Source: Pseudomonas sp. MWU13-2105
Lineage (GTDB): Bacteria; Pseudomonadota; Gammaproteobacteria; Pseudomonadales; Pseudomonadaceae
DNA length: 64,000 nucleotides
Direction of reading: 5' to 3'
Assembly (NCBI RefSeq): GCF_023242315.1
Contig: NZ_JALLIY010000021.1
Coordinates: 62,001 to 126,000, forward strand
Both the position numbers and the translations under genes were made by a program. Position 1 is the first letter of the stretch. Each line of letters opens with the position of its first letter. The notes below the pieces were generated by a model. That model did no database searches. It was given only the letters and a program-made list of their open reading frames with translations, and was not told the DNA's origin. Positions 1 to 8,261 of this stretch are shown one piece after another.

Positions 1-467
1 CGCAATTGACCGTCGAGTTGCACAGCGAACGCGGCAAGCTGGACCTCAACCAGGTGCCCGCCGAAGCCTTCAACCAGGTGCTGGGGTATCTGGGCGCCAG
101 CCCCGCCCAAGGCCGCAAACTGACCCGGGAACTGCTGGCCCACCGGACCGGCGACAATCCGTTGTGGGCGGTCGAGCAACTGCAGGTGTTCGCCGCCATG
201 GATCGCACGCTCTATGCGCGACTGGCGCCGAACCTGACGATCTGGACCGGCCTCGCCGAGCCGGATCCGAGCTATGCCACGGCGCCGCTGCGAGCCGCGC
301 TCAAGCTGCCGGCGCCCGTGCTCGAAAGCCCCGCCGGGGCGATCTACAGCGCACGGATCCGGGCAGTGCGGGTGGCGCCATTTTCCGCGAACCTGGATGT
401 GACTTTCGTCCTCGATCCACAGGCCCAGGGCACGCAACTCTATCGCGTGTTGCGGTGGCAGGAATGA
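1..467 (+). CDS. gspK: Type II secretion minor pseudopilin GspK, C-terminal part (cut by window edge)
   Basis: This is the 3' end of a gspK gene; the reading frame is open to the first base, so the true start lies outside the window. The visible part carries the GspK-type segment GKLDLNQVPAEAFNQVLGYL, which is the helical insertion seen in large minor pseudopilins, and then a short beta-rich tail. GspK caps the pseudopilus tip together with GspI and GspJ in the periplasm. The stop codon overlaps the start of gspL (ATGA), so the two are translationally coupled. The signal peptide and prepilin cleavage site are not visible. Assignment rests on this segment and on the order K-L-M-N-D that follows. 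Confidence 0.85.
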   Translation, partial: QLTVELHSERGKLDLNQVPAEAFNQVLGYLGASPAQGRKLTRELLAHRTGDNPLWAVEQLQVFAAMDRTLYARLAPNLTIWTGLAEPDPSYATAPLRAALKLPAPVLESPAGAIYSARIRAVRVAPFSANLDVTFVLDPQAQGTQLYRVLRWQE

Positions 468-1546
468 AGGCACTTGAACGGCCCTGGCCCGGCCCCCTGC
501 GGGCCGCGACAGCGCAGCTGGAACAATACTGGCAGGCCTCGCGGCTACCGGCGTTCCTGCGCTGGTGGCGGCGGGAGCTGATTGGCGGCCTGCCGCGGCG
601 CTGGCGCGAACGCCTGGAGTCGTCGCAGCACGAGCAGTTACTGCACTGGCCCGAAGACGCCCTGCCCCAGTCCCCCGGGTACACCGACCCGGCCCGGCGC
701 CGGATCTTGCTGATGCCCTGCGAACAGGTCCTGCTCAGCCGCGTGCAACTGCCCCTCGCCGCCGCCGCGCAGGCCCACGCGGCGCTGGCCTTCGAGATGG
801 ACAAGTACACCCCGTTCAAGGCCGCCCAGGTCTATTTCGATACGCTGTGCGAGCCGCGCGAAGACCGCACCAAGCCGGTGTTCGAGCTGACCCTGGTGGT
901 CGCCCTGCGCGAGCGCATCGACGCGATCCTCGATGAAGCGGCGCGCAACGGCCTGCGTATCGATGCCATCGACGCGCTGGATCGCAACGGCGCGCGCCTG
1001 CAGGTCAACCTGTTGCCCGCCCAGCGTCGGCCCCAGGAGCGGCATCCGGCCCGGCGGCTAAGGCTCGGATTGGCCCTGCTCGGTGTCGGCCTGCTGCTGG
1101 TGGCCATGCTGCTGTGGCTGCATAACCGCCAGTCGGCCCTGGACGCCATGACCGCCGAGGTCAGCGCGCTGCGCAGCGCCAGCCAGCAGATCCAGGGGCT
1201 GCGCCAGCAACTCAACGACACCCTCGACACCGGGCGCTATGTGCAAACGCAAAGGGCCCTGGCGCTGCCCAGGACCGAGCTGCTGCGGGAACTGAGCGCC
1301 TGTATCCCCGCCGATACCTGGCTGGAACAGCTGGACATCGATGCCCAGGGCACCCTGACCCTCAGCGCGCAAAGCAGCCAGGCCGGCGAGCTGATCGGCA
1401 AGATGAAAGCCTGCGGCCACTTGCGGAACCTGCAGTTCCAGGGGGGGATTCAAGCCGACGCCAGCACCGGCCAGGACCGACTCAACCTGACCGCCCAGTT
1501 GAGTTCCCGGGAGGAGCGCCATGCCCCTGCGCCTGACACGCCGTGA
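464..1546 (+). CDS. gspL: Type II secretion inner-membrane assembly protein GspL
   Basis: A 360-residue bitopic protein of the T2SS inner-membrane platform; GspL links the cytoplasmic ATPase GspE to GspM. The start at 464 was chosen because its ATG overlaps the gspK stop. The N-terminal half is a divergent actin-like cytoplasmic region; near residue 115 the segment FEMDKYTPF is typical of PilM/GspL-like proteins. A single membrane helix follows a basic stretch near residues 200-220, and the C-terminal part is a PilN-like ferredoxin fold with a preceding coiled coil. Length is close to the Xanthomonas XpsL type. Its end overlaps the gspM start by 26 bases. Confidence 0.85.
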   Translation: MKALERPWPGPLRAATAQLEQYWQASRLPAFLRWWRRELIGGLPRRWRERLESSQHEQLLHWPEDALPQSPGYTDPARRRILLMPCEQVLLSRVQLPLAAAAQAHAALAFEMDKYTPFKAAQVYFDTLCEPREDRTKPVFELTLVVALRERIDAILDEAARNGLRIDAIDALDRNGARLQVNLLPAQRRPQERHPARRLRLGLALLGVGLLLVAMLLWLHNRQSALDAMTAEVSALRSASQQIQGLRQQLNDTLDTGRYVQTQRALALPRTELLRELSACIPADTWLEQLDIDAQGTLTLSAQSSQAGELIGKMKACGHLRNLQFQGGIQADASTGQDRLNLTAQLSSREERHAPAPDTP

Positions 1547-2144
1547 GCAACGGGTCGCGGCCTGGCTCCTGGCCGCACTGGGCCTGATCGCGGCCTATTT
1601 CATCGCTATCCACTGGTGGTTTACCGCGCCTTTACAGTCGATCAGCGCGGACATGCACACCCTGCGGGCCGAGCAGCAACGCTACCAGGCGCTGGAGCTC
1701 CAGCGGCCGCTCCTCGAAGCCCAGCTGGCGCAAGCCGCCAACGCGCCGCATAGCAATGCCGGACTGCTGCCGGACGCCGATGCCGGCGCGGCCACCGCGC
1801 AACTCATGCAAGAGGTGGCCAGCCAACTGCAGGGCCTGGCGCCCGAGGGCGGTGGCTGCACCATGACCAATCGCATGCCGATCCCGCCCGGCGACAGCGC
1901 GCCGTACCGCCAGGTCAAGGTCAGCATCAACCTCGATTGCGCCATCGAACCCCTGGCCAGCCTGCTCTATAAGCTGGAAAACCAGCCGCTGGCGCTGTTT
2001 GTCGAAACCCTGAGTATTCGCCGCAACCCCATGCCCGGTCCCGACGCCAATCACCGCCTGGCGGTGCAACTGCAGATCGGCGCCTATCTGGACAACCCTC
2101 CGGTCCAGCGTCCGCCGGCCGGCAAAGGGGAGCCGGCGACATGA
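1521..2144 (+). CDS. gspM: Type II secretion inner-membrane protein GspM
   Basis: A 207-residue protein with a short cytoplasmic tail, one membrane helix at about residues 14-34 and a periplasmic domain, the architecture of GspM. GspM dimerises with GspL in the inner-membrane platform. A strong ribosome-binding site (GGAGGAGCGCC before the ATG) lies inside the end of gspL, and the gene overlaps gspL by 26 bases, which supports this start and tight coupling. The stop overlaps the next start as ATGA. Sequence conservation of GspM is low across species, so the name rests mainly on topology and position. Confidence 0.8.
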   Translation: MPLRLTRREQRVAAWLLAALGLIAAYFIAIHWWFTAPLQSISADMHTLRAEQQRYQALELQRPLLEAQLAQAANAPHSNAGLLPDADAGAATAQLMQEVASQLQGLAPEGGGCTMTNRMPIPPGDSAPYRQVKVSINLDCAIEPLASLLYKLENQPLALFVETLSIRRNPMPGPDANHRLAVQLQIGAYLDNPPVQRPPAGKGEPAT

Positions 2145-2641
2145 AAATCCCGGGCCGGCTGACAATGTGGCTGGGCGTCCTGGTGGTGGCGCTGGCGGCC
2201 CTCTGCCTCGCCCTGTTCGAGGGGCTGGGCGCGGGAATCGAGTGGTACCCCGAACCGGCCCATACCGCGCCGCCCTCGCCGGTCACATCGGTGACGGCCG
2301 AAGACGCCCCGGCGCTGGCGTCCTATGCCGGGATCTGGGAGCGCTCGCTGTTCAACCGCGATCGCAAGCCCGACCCGGCCGAACCGCTGGCCAGGGGCGA
2401 ACACGATACCCAGTCGCTCGCCGGTTTTTCACTGAATGGCATCGCCATCTCCGCGGACTTGCATAAGGCACTGTTCAAGACCAAGGACGGCAAGAGCCTG
2501 AGCGTCGCCGAAGGCCAAACCTTGCCCAATGGCTGGCGGATCGAGCGGATCACCGCGCAGAGCGTGTCCCTGAGCTTCAAGTCCAGCCAGCAGGAACTGA
2601 GCCTTCCCGTGTTGAAACTGCCGGCCACGGCCGTGCATTAA
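2141..2641 (+). CDS. gspN: Type II secretion protein N (GspC/XpsN-like)
   Basis: A 166-residue bitopic protein: membrane helix at about residues 8-28, a proline-rich linker, then a homology-region-like domain containing GIWERSLFNRDRKP and a beta-rich end. This is the layout of GspC/GspN proteins, which connect the inner-membrane platform to the secretin. In Xanthomonas the equivalent gene, xpsN, sits between xpsM and xpsD, exactly as here. The start overlaps the gspM stop. It could be called GspC by function; the operon position favours the N name. Confidence 0.75.
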   Translation: MKIPGRLTMWLGVLVVALAALCLALFEGLGAGIEWYPEPAHTAPPSPVTSVTAEDAPALASYAGIWERSLFNRDRKPDPAEPLARGEHDTQSLAGFSLNGIAISADLHKALFKTKDGKSLSVAEGQTLPNGWRIERITAQSVSLSFKSSQQELSLPVLKLPATAVH

Positions 2642-2687
2642 AGACCACTGCGCAGCCCGGCAGCGAGCCGTACAAGGATGAATCAAC

Positions 2688-4961
2688 GTGAGCGAACGTG
2701 CCGTCTACCCCTGCCTTCTCAGCCTCATCCTGCTCTCGGGCTGCATAGCGCCGGTGAGCGATGACGATGTGCATGACGAGCAACTGGTCCGCGACGGCCT
2801 GTCTGGCACCGGGGCGGATCGCCCGCCCCTGGCACCGGCGATGCCACGTGCCGGCGTTACTACCGCGCCCCTGGCAGCGCCCGCCTCGGGATCACAGATC
2901 ATCCGCGGCAGCCAGAGCCTGGTGGCACGCAGCAGCCCCCCACCCAGGCCCCCCACAGCAACCCAGGGCGACAACAGTACGCTGTTCAACTTTGCCGGCG
3001 TGCCGATCCAGGCGGTGGTCAATACCATCCTCGGCGATGTGCTCAAGGAGAACTACAGCATCGGCCAGGGGGTGAGCGGTGAAGTGACCTTCTCGACCTC
3101 CCGTCCGGTGGACAAGGCCCAGGCGTTTTCCATTCTCGAAACCCTGCTGTCCTGGACCAACAACGCAATCATCCGCCAGGGCGAACGCTACCTGATCCTC
3201 CCGGCCAACCAGGCGGTCGCCGGCCAGCTCACGCCCCGGCAGTCGATCCCGGAACCGGGCAGCGGCCTGACCGCACGCTTTTTCGTGCTGGAGTACATCT
3301 CGCCGCTGGAGATGCAGAAGCTGCTCAAGCCGTTTGCCCGGGAGAGTGCCTTCCTCGCCATCGACACTTCGCGCAACGTGCTGGTGATGGCCGGTACGCC
3401 GGACGAATTGAACAACTACCAGCAAACCATCGACACCTTCGACGTCAACTGGCTCAAAGGCATGTCCATCGGCGTGTTCGGCCTCAAGCGCGCCAATGTC
3501 AGCCAACTGATGCCCGAGCTGGAGCGGCTGTTCGGTGCCCAGAGCGGTACGCCGCTGGCCGGCATGCTGCGCTTCCTGCCCATCGAGCGGACCAATGCGA
3601 TTGTCGCCATCTCGCCGCAACCGGAGTACCTCAACGATGTACGTCGCTGGATCGACACCATCGACCAGGGCGGCGGCGACGAACCGCAGATGTATGTGTA
3701 TGACGTGCGCAACATGAAGGCCACGGACCTGGCCCGTTACCTGCGCCAGATCTATAGCGACGAGGCGGTTACCGAAGAGGCCGCGGCGCAAGTCGCGCCG
3801 GGGCTGCGCACCGTGACCCTGAACAGCAACGGTTTCGGCTCCGGCCTGGGCAGCTCCGCCGCCAGCAACCCGGGCTTGTCCGGCGGTACTGGCGGCACCC
3901 AGGGCCTGCCACCACCGCTGAGCAGCCCGGCGGGCATCGCGCCGGGACAGACCAGCGACGACTTGCAGCTCGGCCCGCCGGGGCAGGCGAATACCGCACG
4001 CGCGCCGCTCAATGCGAACAACCCGACCAACTCGGTGCGCATCACCGCGCAGAAAAGCAGCAACCAGTTGCTGGTGCGCAGCCGGCCGACCCAATGGGCC
4101 GAGATCCAGTCGGCGATCCAGCGGCTCGACAACCCGCCGCTGCAGGTGCAGATCGAGACGCGGATTCTCGAAGTCGGCCTGACCGGCTCGCTGAACCTCG
4201 GTGTGCAGTGGTACCTCGCACGCCTGGCCGGCAACTCGACGACCACCGGCATCGCCAATGCCTCCGGCAACCAGGCCGCGCTGGGCCGGGGTGGCGCCGG
4301 CCTGGGCGCCACGGACGCGCTGTTCTACTCGTTTGTCAGCAACAACCTGCAAGTAGCCCTGCACGCCCTGGAAACCAACGGCAGTACCCGGGTGCTGTCG
4401 GCGCCTTCGCTGGTGGTGATGAACAACCAGCAGGCGCAGATCCAGGTCGGCGACAATATTCCGATCAACCAGACCACCATCAATACCAGCGGCTCCAACA
4501 GCATCACCAGCTCGGTGCAGTACGTCCAGACCGGGGTCATCCTCGACGTCGTCCCGCGCATCAATCCCGGCGGCCTGGTGTACATGGATATCCAGCAACA
4601 GGTCAGCGATGCCAGCAGCACCGTCGATGCCAACGGCAACCCGACCATCTCCACCCGCGCCGTCGCGACCCAGGTGGCGGTGCAAAGCGGGCAGACCATC
4701 CTGCTCGGCGGGCTGATCAAGCAGAACGAAACCGGCACCGACAACAGCGTGCCGTACCTGGGGCGGATCCCCGGCCTGCAATGGTTGTTCGGCAACACCC
4801 AGCGCCAGCACGGCCGCTCGGAACTGATCGTGCTGATCACGCCGCGGGTGATCACCGGCAACAGCGAGGCCCGGCAGATCACCGACGAGTACCGCCAGCA
4901 ACTGCAGTTGATGCCCCCCCTGGAGGCCCACCCCGGGAGCGCCACCCATGCAAAGAAATGA
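2688..4961 (+). CDS. gspD: Type II secretion outer-membrane secretin GspD (lipoprotein form)
   Basis: A 757-residue secretin that forms the outer-membrane pore of the T2SS. It starts at a GTG with AAGGA nine bases upstream. The signal sequence ends in the lipobox LLSGC with Cys19, so the protein is predicted to be acylated. An N0 domain follows at about residues 100-170, then N1-N3 domains with a long Gly/Ser/Pro-rich linker at about 375-435, then the secretin core that begins near VQIETRILEVGL and ends with SELIVLITPRVI. Many T2SS secretins need a separate pilotin; acylated secretins of the XpsD type may insert without one. It is the last T2SS gene here; an 89-base gap separates it from the kinase. 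Confidence 0.93.
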   Translation: MSERAVYPCLLSLILLSGCIAPVSDDDVHDEQLVRDGLSGTGADRPPLAPAMPRAGVTTAPLAAPASGSQIIRGSQSLVARSSPPPRPPTATQGDNSTLFNFAGVPIQAVVNTILGDVLKENYSIGQGVSGEVTFSTSRPVDKAQAFSILETLLSWTNNAIIRQGERYLILPANQAVAGQLTPRQSIPEPGSGLTARFFVLEYISPLEMQKLLKPFARESAFLAIDTSRNVLVMAGTPDELNNYQQTIDTFDVNWLKGMSIGVFGLKRANVSQLMPELERLFGAQSGTPLAGMLRFLPIERTNAIVAISPQPEYLNDVRRWIDTIDQGGGDEPQMYVYDVRNMKATDLARYLRQIYSDEAVTEEAAAQVAPGLRTVTLNSNGFGSGLGSSAASNPGLSGGTGGTQGLPPPLSSPAGIAPGQTSDDLQLGPPGQANTARAPLNANNPTNSVRITAQKSSNQLLVRSRPTQWAEIQSAIQRLDNPPLQVQIETRILEVGLTGSLNLGVQWYLARLAGNSTTTGIANASGNQAALGRGGAGLGATDALFYSFVSNNLQVALHALETNGSTRVLSAPSLVVMNNQQAQIQVGDNIPINQTTINTSGSNSITSSVQYVQTGVILDVVPRINPGGLVYMDIQQQVSDASSTVDANGNPTISTRAVATQVAVQSGQTILLGGLIKQNETGTDNSVPYLGRIPGLQWLFGNTQRQHGRSELIVLITPRVITGNSEARQITDEYRQQLQLMPPLEAHPGSATHAKK

Positions 4962-5050
4962 CACTTTTCCAGCACTTGCAGACGCAGCGGCACTACACTT
5001 TGCGAAAAGAGCCCCAGGCCGCCCCGTCAACCGTAACCAGGAAGTACGCC

Positions 5051-6907
5051 ATGATGCGATGGAGCCGATACAGAAGTGCGGCGCTGGTCACCCTGTTTGT
5101 CATTCTCGTCAGCCTCCTGGCATTCCTGCTGCTCAAGGCCTTTTCCCGGGAAACCTCCACCTACTTCGAGTCCCGCGACCTGATCCGCCAGCTCAAGCAA
5201 CTGGACTCCAGGCTCGACGCCAAGCTGCTCAAGACCCGGATCAGCGACGAATACAATTACAACCTGCTGGCCGGCCCCATCGCGGAGTCCAGCCGGCGCT
5301 GGGACCAGTTGGTTGCGCAGAACAGCTACCTGGACAACTCCGGCATCTGGCAGGCGCGCAAGAAAGCCTACCTGGACGCCACGGCGGAAAAGAACAAGCT
5401 GATCGAGCAGTTCCAGGCCCACAACACCGCCTTGCGCGATGACCTGGAAACCCTGTCGGCCATCGAAGACGGTATCCAGGCCGACCTGGAACCTTTCAGC
5501 GTCGAACACCCGGTGGAAACCCTGAGCGTGCTCTACAGCGCCTCGAAACTGACCTTGAGCGCGCTGGAATATGCGCAACACGTATCGAATGGCAAAGCCG
5601 ACAAGATCGAACGGCAGATCCAGCACCTGGCGGCGCAGAAAAGCAGCTTGCCGGCGACCTTGAGCCCGTCCATCGACAAGTTGATCGACCAGGCCAACGT
5701 GGTGGTGCGCGAGCAACCCCTGGTCAATGACCTGCTCGACCGCATTGGCTTCATCCCGGTCGCCCCCAGCCTGGACGGCATCAACGAACTGCTCAATGAA
5801 ATCCAGCGACGCGCGGAGCTGCAGGACCGCCAATACCTGATCTATCTCAGTGTCTGCGCGGCCCTCATGGCCATGCTGGTGTTCTACCTGATCATTCGCC
5901 AACTGCGCAGCTATGCGCTGATCAACCAGATGAACAGCGCCCTGCAGTTGTCCAACGAACGCCTTGAACAACGGGTCGAAGAACGCACCCGCGAGCTCAA
6001 GGAGGCGCAAAGCGAATTGATGGACACCGCCCGCACGGCGGGCATGGCGGAAATTGCCACCAATGTCCTGCACAACGTCGGCAACGTGCTCAACAGCGTG
6101 AATATCTCCGCCGACCTGGTCACCCGCAGGATCCGTTCCAGCAAGGCCCAGGGCCTGACCAAGGTGGTGCAGTTGATCAACGAACACAGCGCTGACCTGG
6201 GGGACTTTGTCAGTCGTGATGAGAAAGGCCAACTGCTGCCCGCCTACCTCAACCAACTGGCCGCGGCCATCGCCACCGAACAGACGGAAATCGTCCAGGA
6301 GCTGGCACAACTGAGCAAAAGCGTCGACCACATCAAGGAAATCGTCGCCACCCAGCAATCCTATGCCGGCGCGGCCAAGTTGCTGGAGCCGGTGAACATC
6401 ACCGATCTGTTCGAAGATGCCCTGCGCATGAACTCAGGCGCCCTGAACCGGCACAAGGTCACGGTGCTCAAGGACTACCAGCCGGTACCGATCATCCTCG
6501 GCGACAAGCACCGCCTGCTGCTGATCCTGATCAACCTGATCAGCAACGCCAAGTACGCGGTGTCCGACCTGAGCAACCGCGAGCGGGACATCACCCTGGG
6601 CGTACGGGTGGTCGATGGCAAGACCTTGCGCATCAGCGTCAAGGATGAGGGCGAAGGCATCGCGGTGGAGAACATCGGGAAGATCTTCACCCACGGCTTC
6701 ACCACTCGCAAGGACGGCCACGGCTTCGGCCTGCACAGCTGCGCCCTGGCGGCGATCGAGATGGAAGGCCGCCTCTACGTGCACAGCGACGGGCCGGGCA
6801 AGGGCGCGTTGTTCACCCTGGAGATCCCTTTGAAGACCCTCCACCTGCAAGAAGAGCGGCCTTCGGCGAACGCCTCCCCGGCCGCGTATTCGAATATTCA
6901 TCAATGA
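5051..6907 (+). CDS. Membrane sensor histidine kinase with DAHL-type periplasmic domain
   Basis: A 618-residue kinase with two membrane helices, at about residues 11-29 and 260-283, that bracket a helical periplasmic sensor of the DAHL class. A coiled coil leads into an atypical dimerisation/phosphoacceptor region with VLHNVGNVLNS (His341), followed by a HATPase domain with N-box Asn499 in ILINLISNAKYA, G1 box DEGEGI and G2 box GHGFGLH. The start at 5051 has AGGAAG six bases upstream; an in-frame ATG overlapping the gspD stop at 4958 is possible but has no clear ribosome-binding site. No response regulator lies nearby, so its partner is elsewhere. Same-strand placement behind gspD suggests, but does not prove, a link to secretion. 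Confidence 0.8.
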   Translation: MMRWSRYRSAALVTLFVILVSLLAFLLLKAFSRETSTYFESRDLIRQLKQLDSRLDAKLLKTRISDEYNYNLLAGPIAESSRRWDQLVAQNSYLDNSGIWQARKKAYLDATAEKNKLIEQFQAHNTALRDDLETLSAIEDGIQADLEPFSVEHPVETLSVLYSASKLTLSALEYAQHVSNGKADKIERQIQHLAAQKSSLPATLSPSIDKLIDQANVVVREQPLVNDLLDRIGFIPVAPSLDGINELLNEIQRRAELQDRQYLIYLSVCAALMAMLVFYLIIRQLRSYALINQMNSALQLSNERLEQRVEERTRELKEAQSELMDTARTAGMAEIATNVLHNVGNVLNSVNISADLVTRRIRSSKAQGLTKVVQLINEHSADLGDFVSRDEKGQLLPAYLNQLAAAIATEQTEIVQELAQLSKSVDHIKEIVATQQSYAGAAKLLEPVNITDLFEDALRMNSGALNRHKVTVLKDYQPVPIILGDKHRLLLILINLISNAKYAVSDLSNRERDITLGVRVVDGKTLRISVKDEGEGIAVENIGKIFTHGFTTRKDGHGFGLHSCALAAIEMEGRLYVHSDGPGKGALFTLEIPLKTLHLQEERPSANASPAAYSNIHQ

Positions 6908-6976
6908 GAGAGAGCCTTCTGCCAGCGCTCGCTTTACACTTTGCCCCCGCCCCTTTTCACCCAAAGATCCGCCCTG

Positions 6977-7555
6977 ATGACTGAAAACTTCGAAGTCCCA
7001 AGCCCTCACGAAAAACACGTCGAACATGCCACCGAACACGCCCAAGCCCGCGGCGACGGTTTTGCCAGCCGGATCGCGGTGATGACCGCGATCATGGCCA
7101 CCATTGGCGCCATGCTCAGCTACCAGGCGGGCTCCACCGAAAGCGAAGCGGCGATGGACAAGAACAACGCCGCGATCCTCAAGACCGAAGCCGCCAACCA
7201 GTGGAACTACTACCAGGCCAAGTCCAGCCGGCAGAACCTCTCGGAGATGGCCAGCCATATCCCGGGCCTGGATGCCGCGCATTACACGGCCGAGGTCGAG
7301 CGCTACAAGAAGGAAAAGGAAGTCGTGCGGCAGAAAGCCGAGGAATTGGAAGCCAAGAGTCGCGAGTGGGATGACAAGTCCGAGCAGGTCCTGCACCAGC
7401 ACCATCGCTGGGCCCAGGCGATGACGGCGATCCAGATTGCCATTTCGCTGGCGGCGATCACCCTGCTGACCCGCAAGGAATGGCTCAAGCGCCTGGCCTA
7501 CACCGCCGCGGGTATCAGCGTGGTGCTCGGCGGCCTGGCCGGTTTGCATATCTGA
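6977..7555 (+). CDS. DUF4337 family membrane protein
   Basis: A 192-residue protein with a membrane helix near residues 25-45 beginning ASRIAVMTAIMATIGAMLSY, a long charged coiled coil with the NQWNYYQAKS stretch typical of DUF4337, and two C-terminal helices separated by a short basic loop. The family is widespread in proteobacteria and has no established function. The ATG at 6977 was chosen over an upstream in-frame ATG at 6941 because homologues of this type usually start just before an acidic, polar N-terminus such as MTENFE. Confidence 0.75.
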   Translation: MTENFEVPSPHEKHVEHATEHAQARGDGFASRIAVMTAIMATIGAMLSYQAGSTESEAAMDKNNAAILKTEAANQWNYYQAKSSRQNLSEMASHIPGLDAAHYTAEVERYKKEKEVVRQKAEELEAKSREWDDKSEQVLHQHHRWAQAMTAIQIAISLAAITLLTRKEWLKRLAYTAAGISVVLGGLAGLHI

Positions 7556-7624
7556 AACGGTAACACCCGGCGGCAGTCAACCCGGTACCGGCCGGGCTGA
7601 CTGATGCAGCCGTGTCCGAGCGGT

Positions 7625-7942
7625 TTACGCCTTGGTACTGATGGTTTCCCCGATCGGCTGGCCGCTGCCGTTGGAAACGGCTTTCGGCGCGGCGGTGGCC
7701 GTGGCGTTGTGAAGCAGGTGCTTTTGCACCAGCTTCTGCGCCACGCGGTCGCCATGGCTGGCTTCCTGGGCGGTTTGTGCGGCGGTTTCGGTGGCCTCTT
7801 TCAAGGCATCGGTGGCCACGTTGGCGGTGGTAGTGGTGCTGGCGGTGGTGGAGGTATTTTGCGCGGGTGTCGGGGTCGCCTGGGACTGGCCGGCAATACG
7901 CACAGAAGCAAGGTTTGCAGCCGGAATTGCGCCGATGGACAT
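7625..7942 (-). CDS. Small Ala/Thr-rich conserved hypothetical protein
   Basis: A 105-residue protein without a signal peptide or membrane helix. It is rich in Ala and Thr, with a low-complexity centre near residues 22-45 and a more ordered, charged stretch DRVAQKLVQKHLL near residues 64-76. The start is supported by AAGGAG a few bases upstream on the minus strand. I do not recognise a domain. It is convergent with the DUF4337 gene. The clear ribosome-binding site and full-length frame argue that it is a real gene rather than a shadow. Confidence 0.6.
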   Translation of the reverse strand: MSIGAIPAANLASVRIAGQSQATPTPAQNTSTTASTTTTANVATDALKEATETAAQTAQEASHGDRVAQKLVQKHLLHNATATAAPKAVSNGSGQPIGETISTKA

Positions 7943-8261
7943 CGGACTCTCCTTAAGTTGGGATCAGTAGACGTGTCCGGTCATGACCGCGACCGGCACA
8001 CGCTTCACTACGACTTACTGTCTCGACCCTTCAAACTGGCCCGCCTGCGAAACAACCGGAGGCAAGGCAGAGATTGTTCCTCGGCATGTACCCGATCTGT
8101 CACGGCCAAGTGAAAACTTCGGATATCCCGGATCTGCGAAGGGTTCGCAGTCGGCTACAAACAGGCCCGGACAGCGCGAAACCTGTAGGAGCAGAGCTTG
8201 CTCGCGAAGGAGCCCTCAAGATCGCCAAAAGCTTCGCGGGCAAGCTTCGCTCCCACAGGTG
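7943..8261. other. Intergenic region with one REP-type element
   Basis: The 319 bases between two minus-strand genes hold no convincing gene. The left half should contain the promoter of the small protein that ends at 7625. The right half carries the REP-type inverted repeat listed separately. Confidence 0.6.
8183..8259. repeat. REP-type imperfect inverted repeat
   Basis: Two arms of about 27 bases face each other. The left arm contains GAGCTTGCTCGCGAAG, and the right arm contains CTTCGCGGGCAAGCTTCGC and ends in TCCCACAGG. They match the pseudomonad REP theme seen again at 62674. The element lies directly after the stop of the ABC ATPase gene and may stabilise its mRNA end. Confidence 0.7.

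Noticed and set aside
2892..5030. 712-codon minus-strand frame antisense to gspD
   Set aside because: Shadow of GC-rich codon bias; gspD has clear domains and ribosome-binding site, this has none.
4958..5050. Earlier start for the kinase overlapping gspD
   Set aside because: No ribosome-binding site, whereas AGGAAG precedes 5051.
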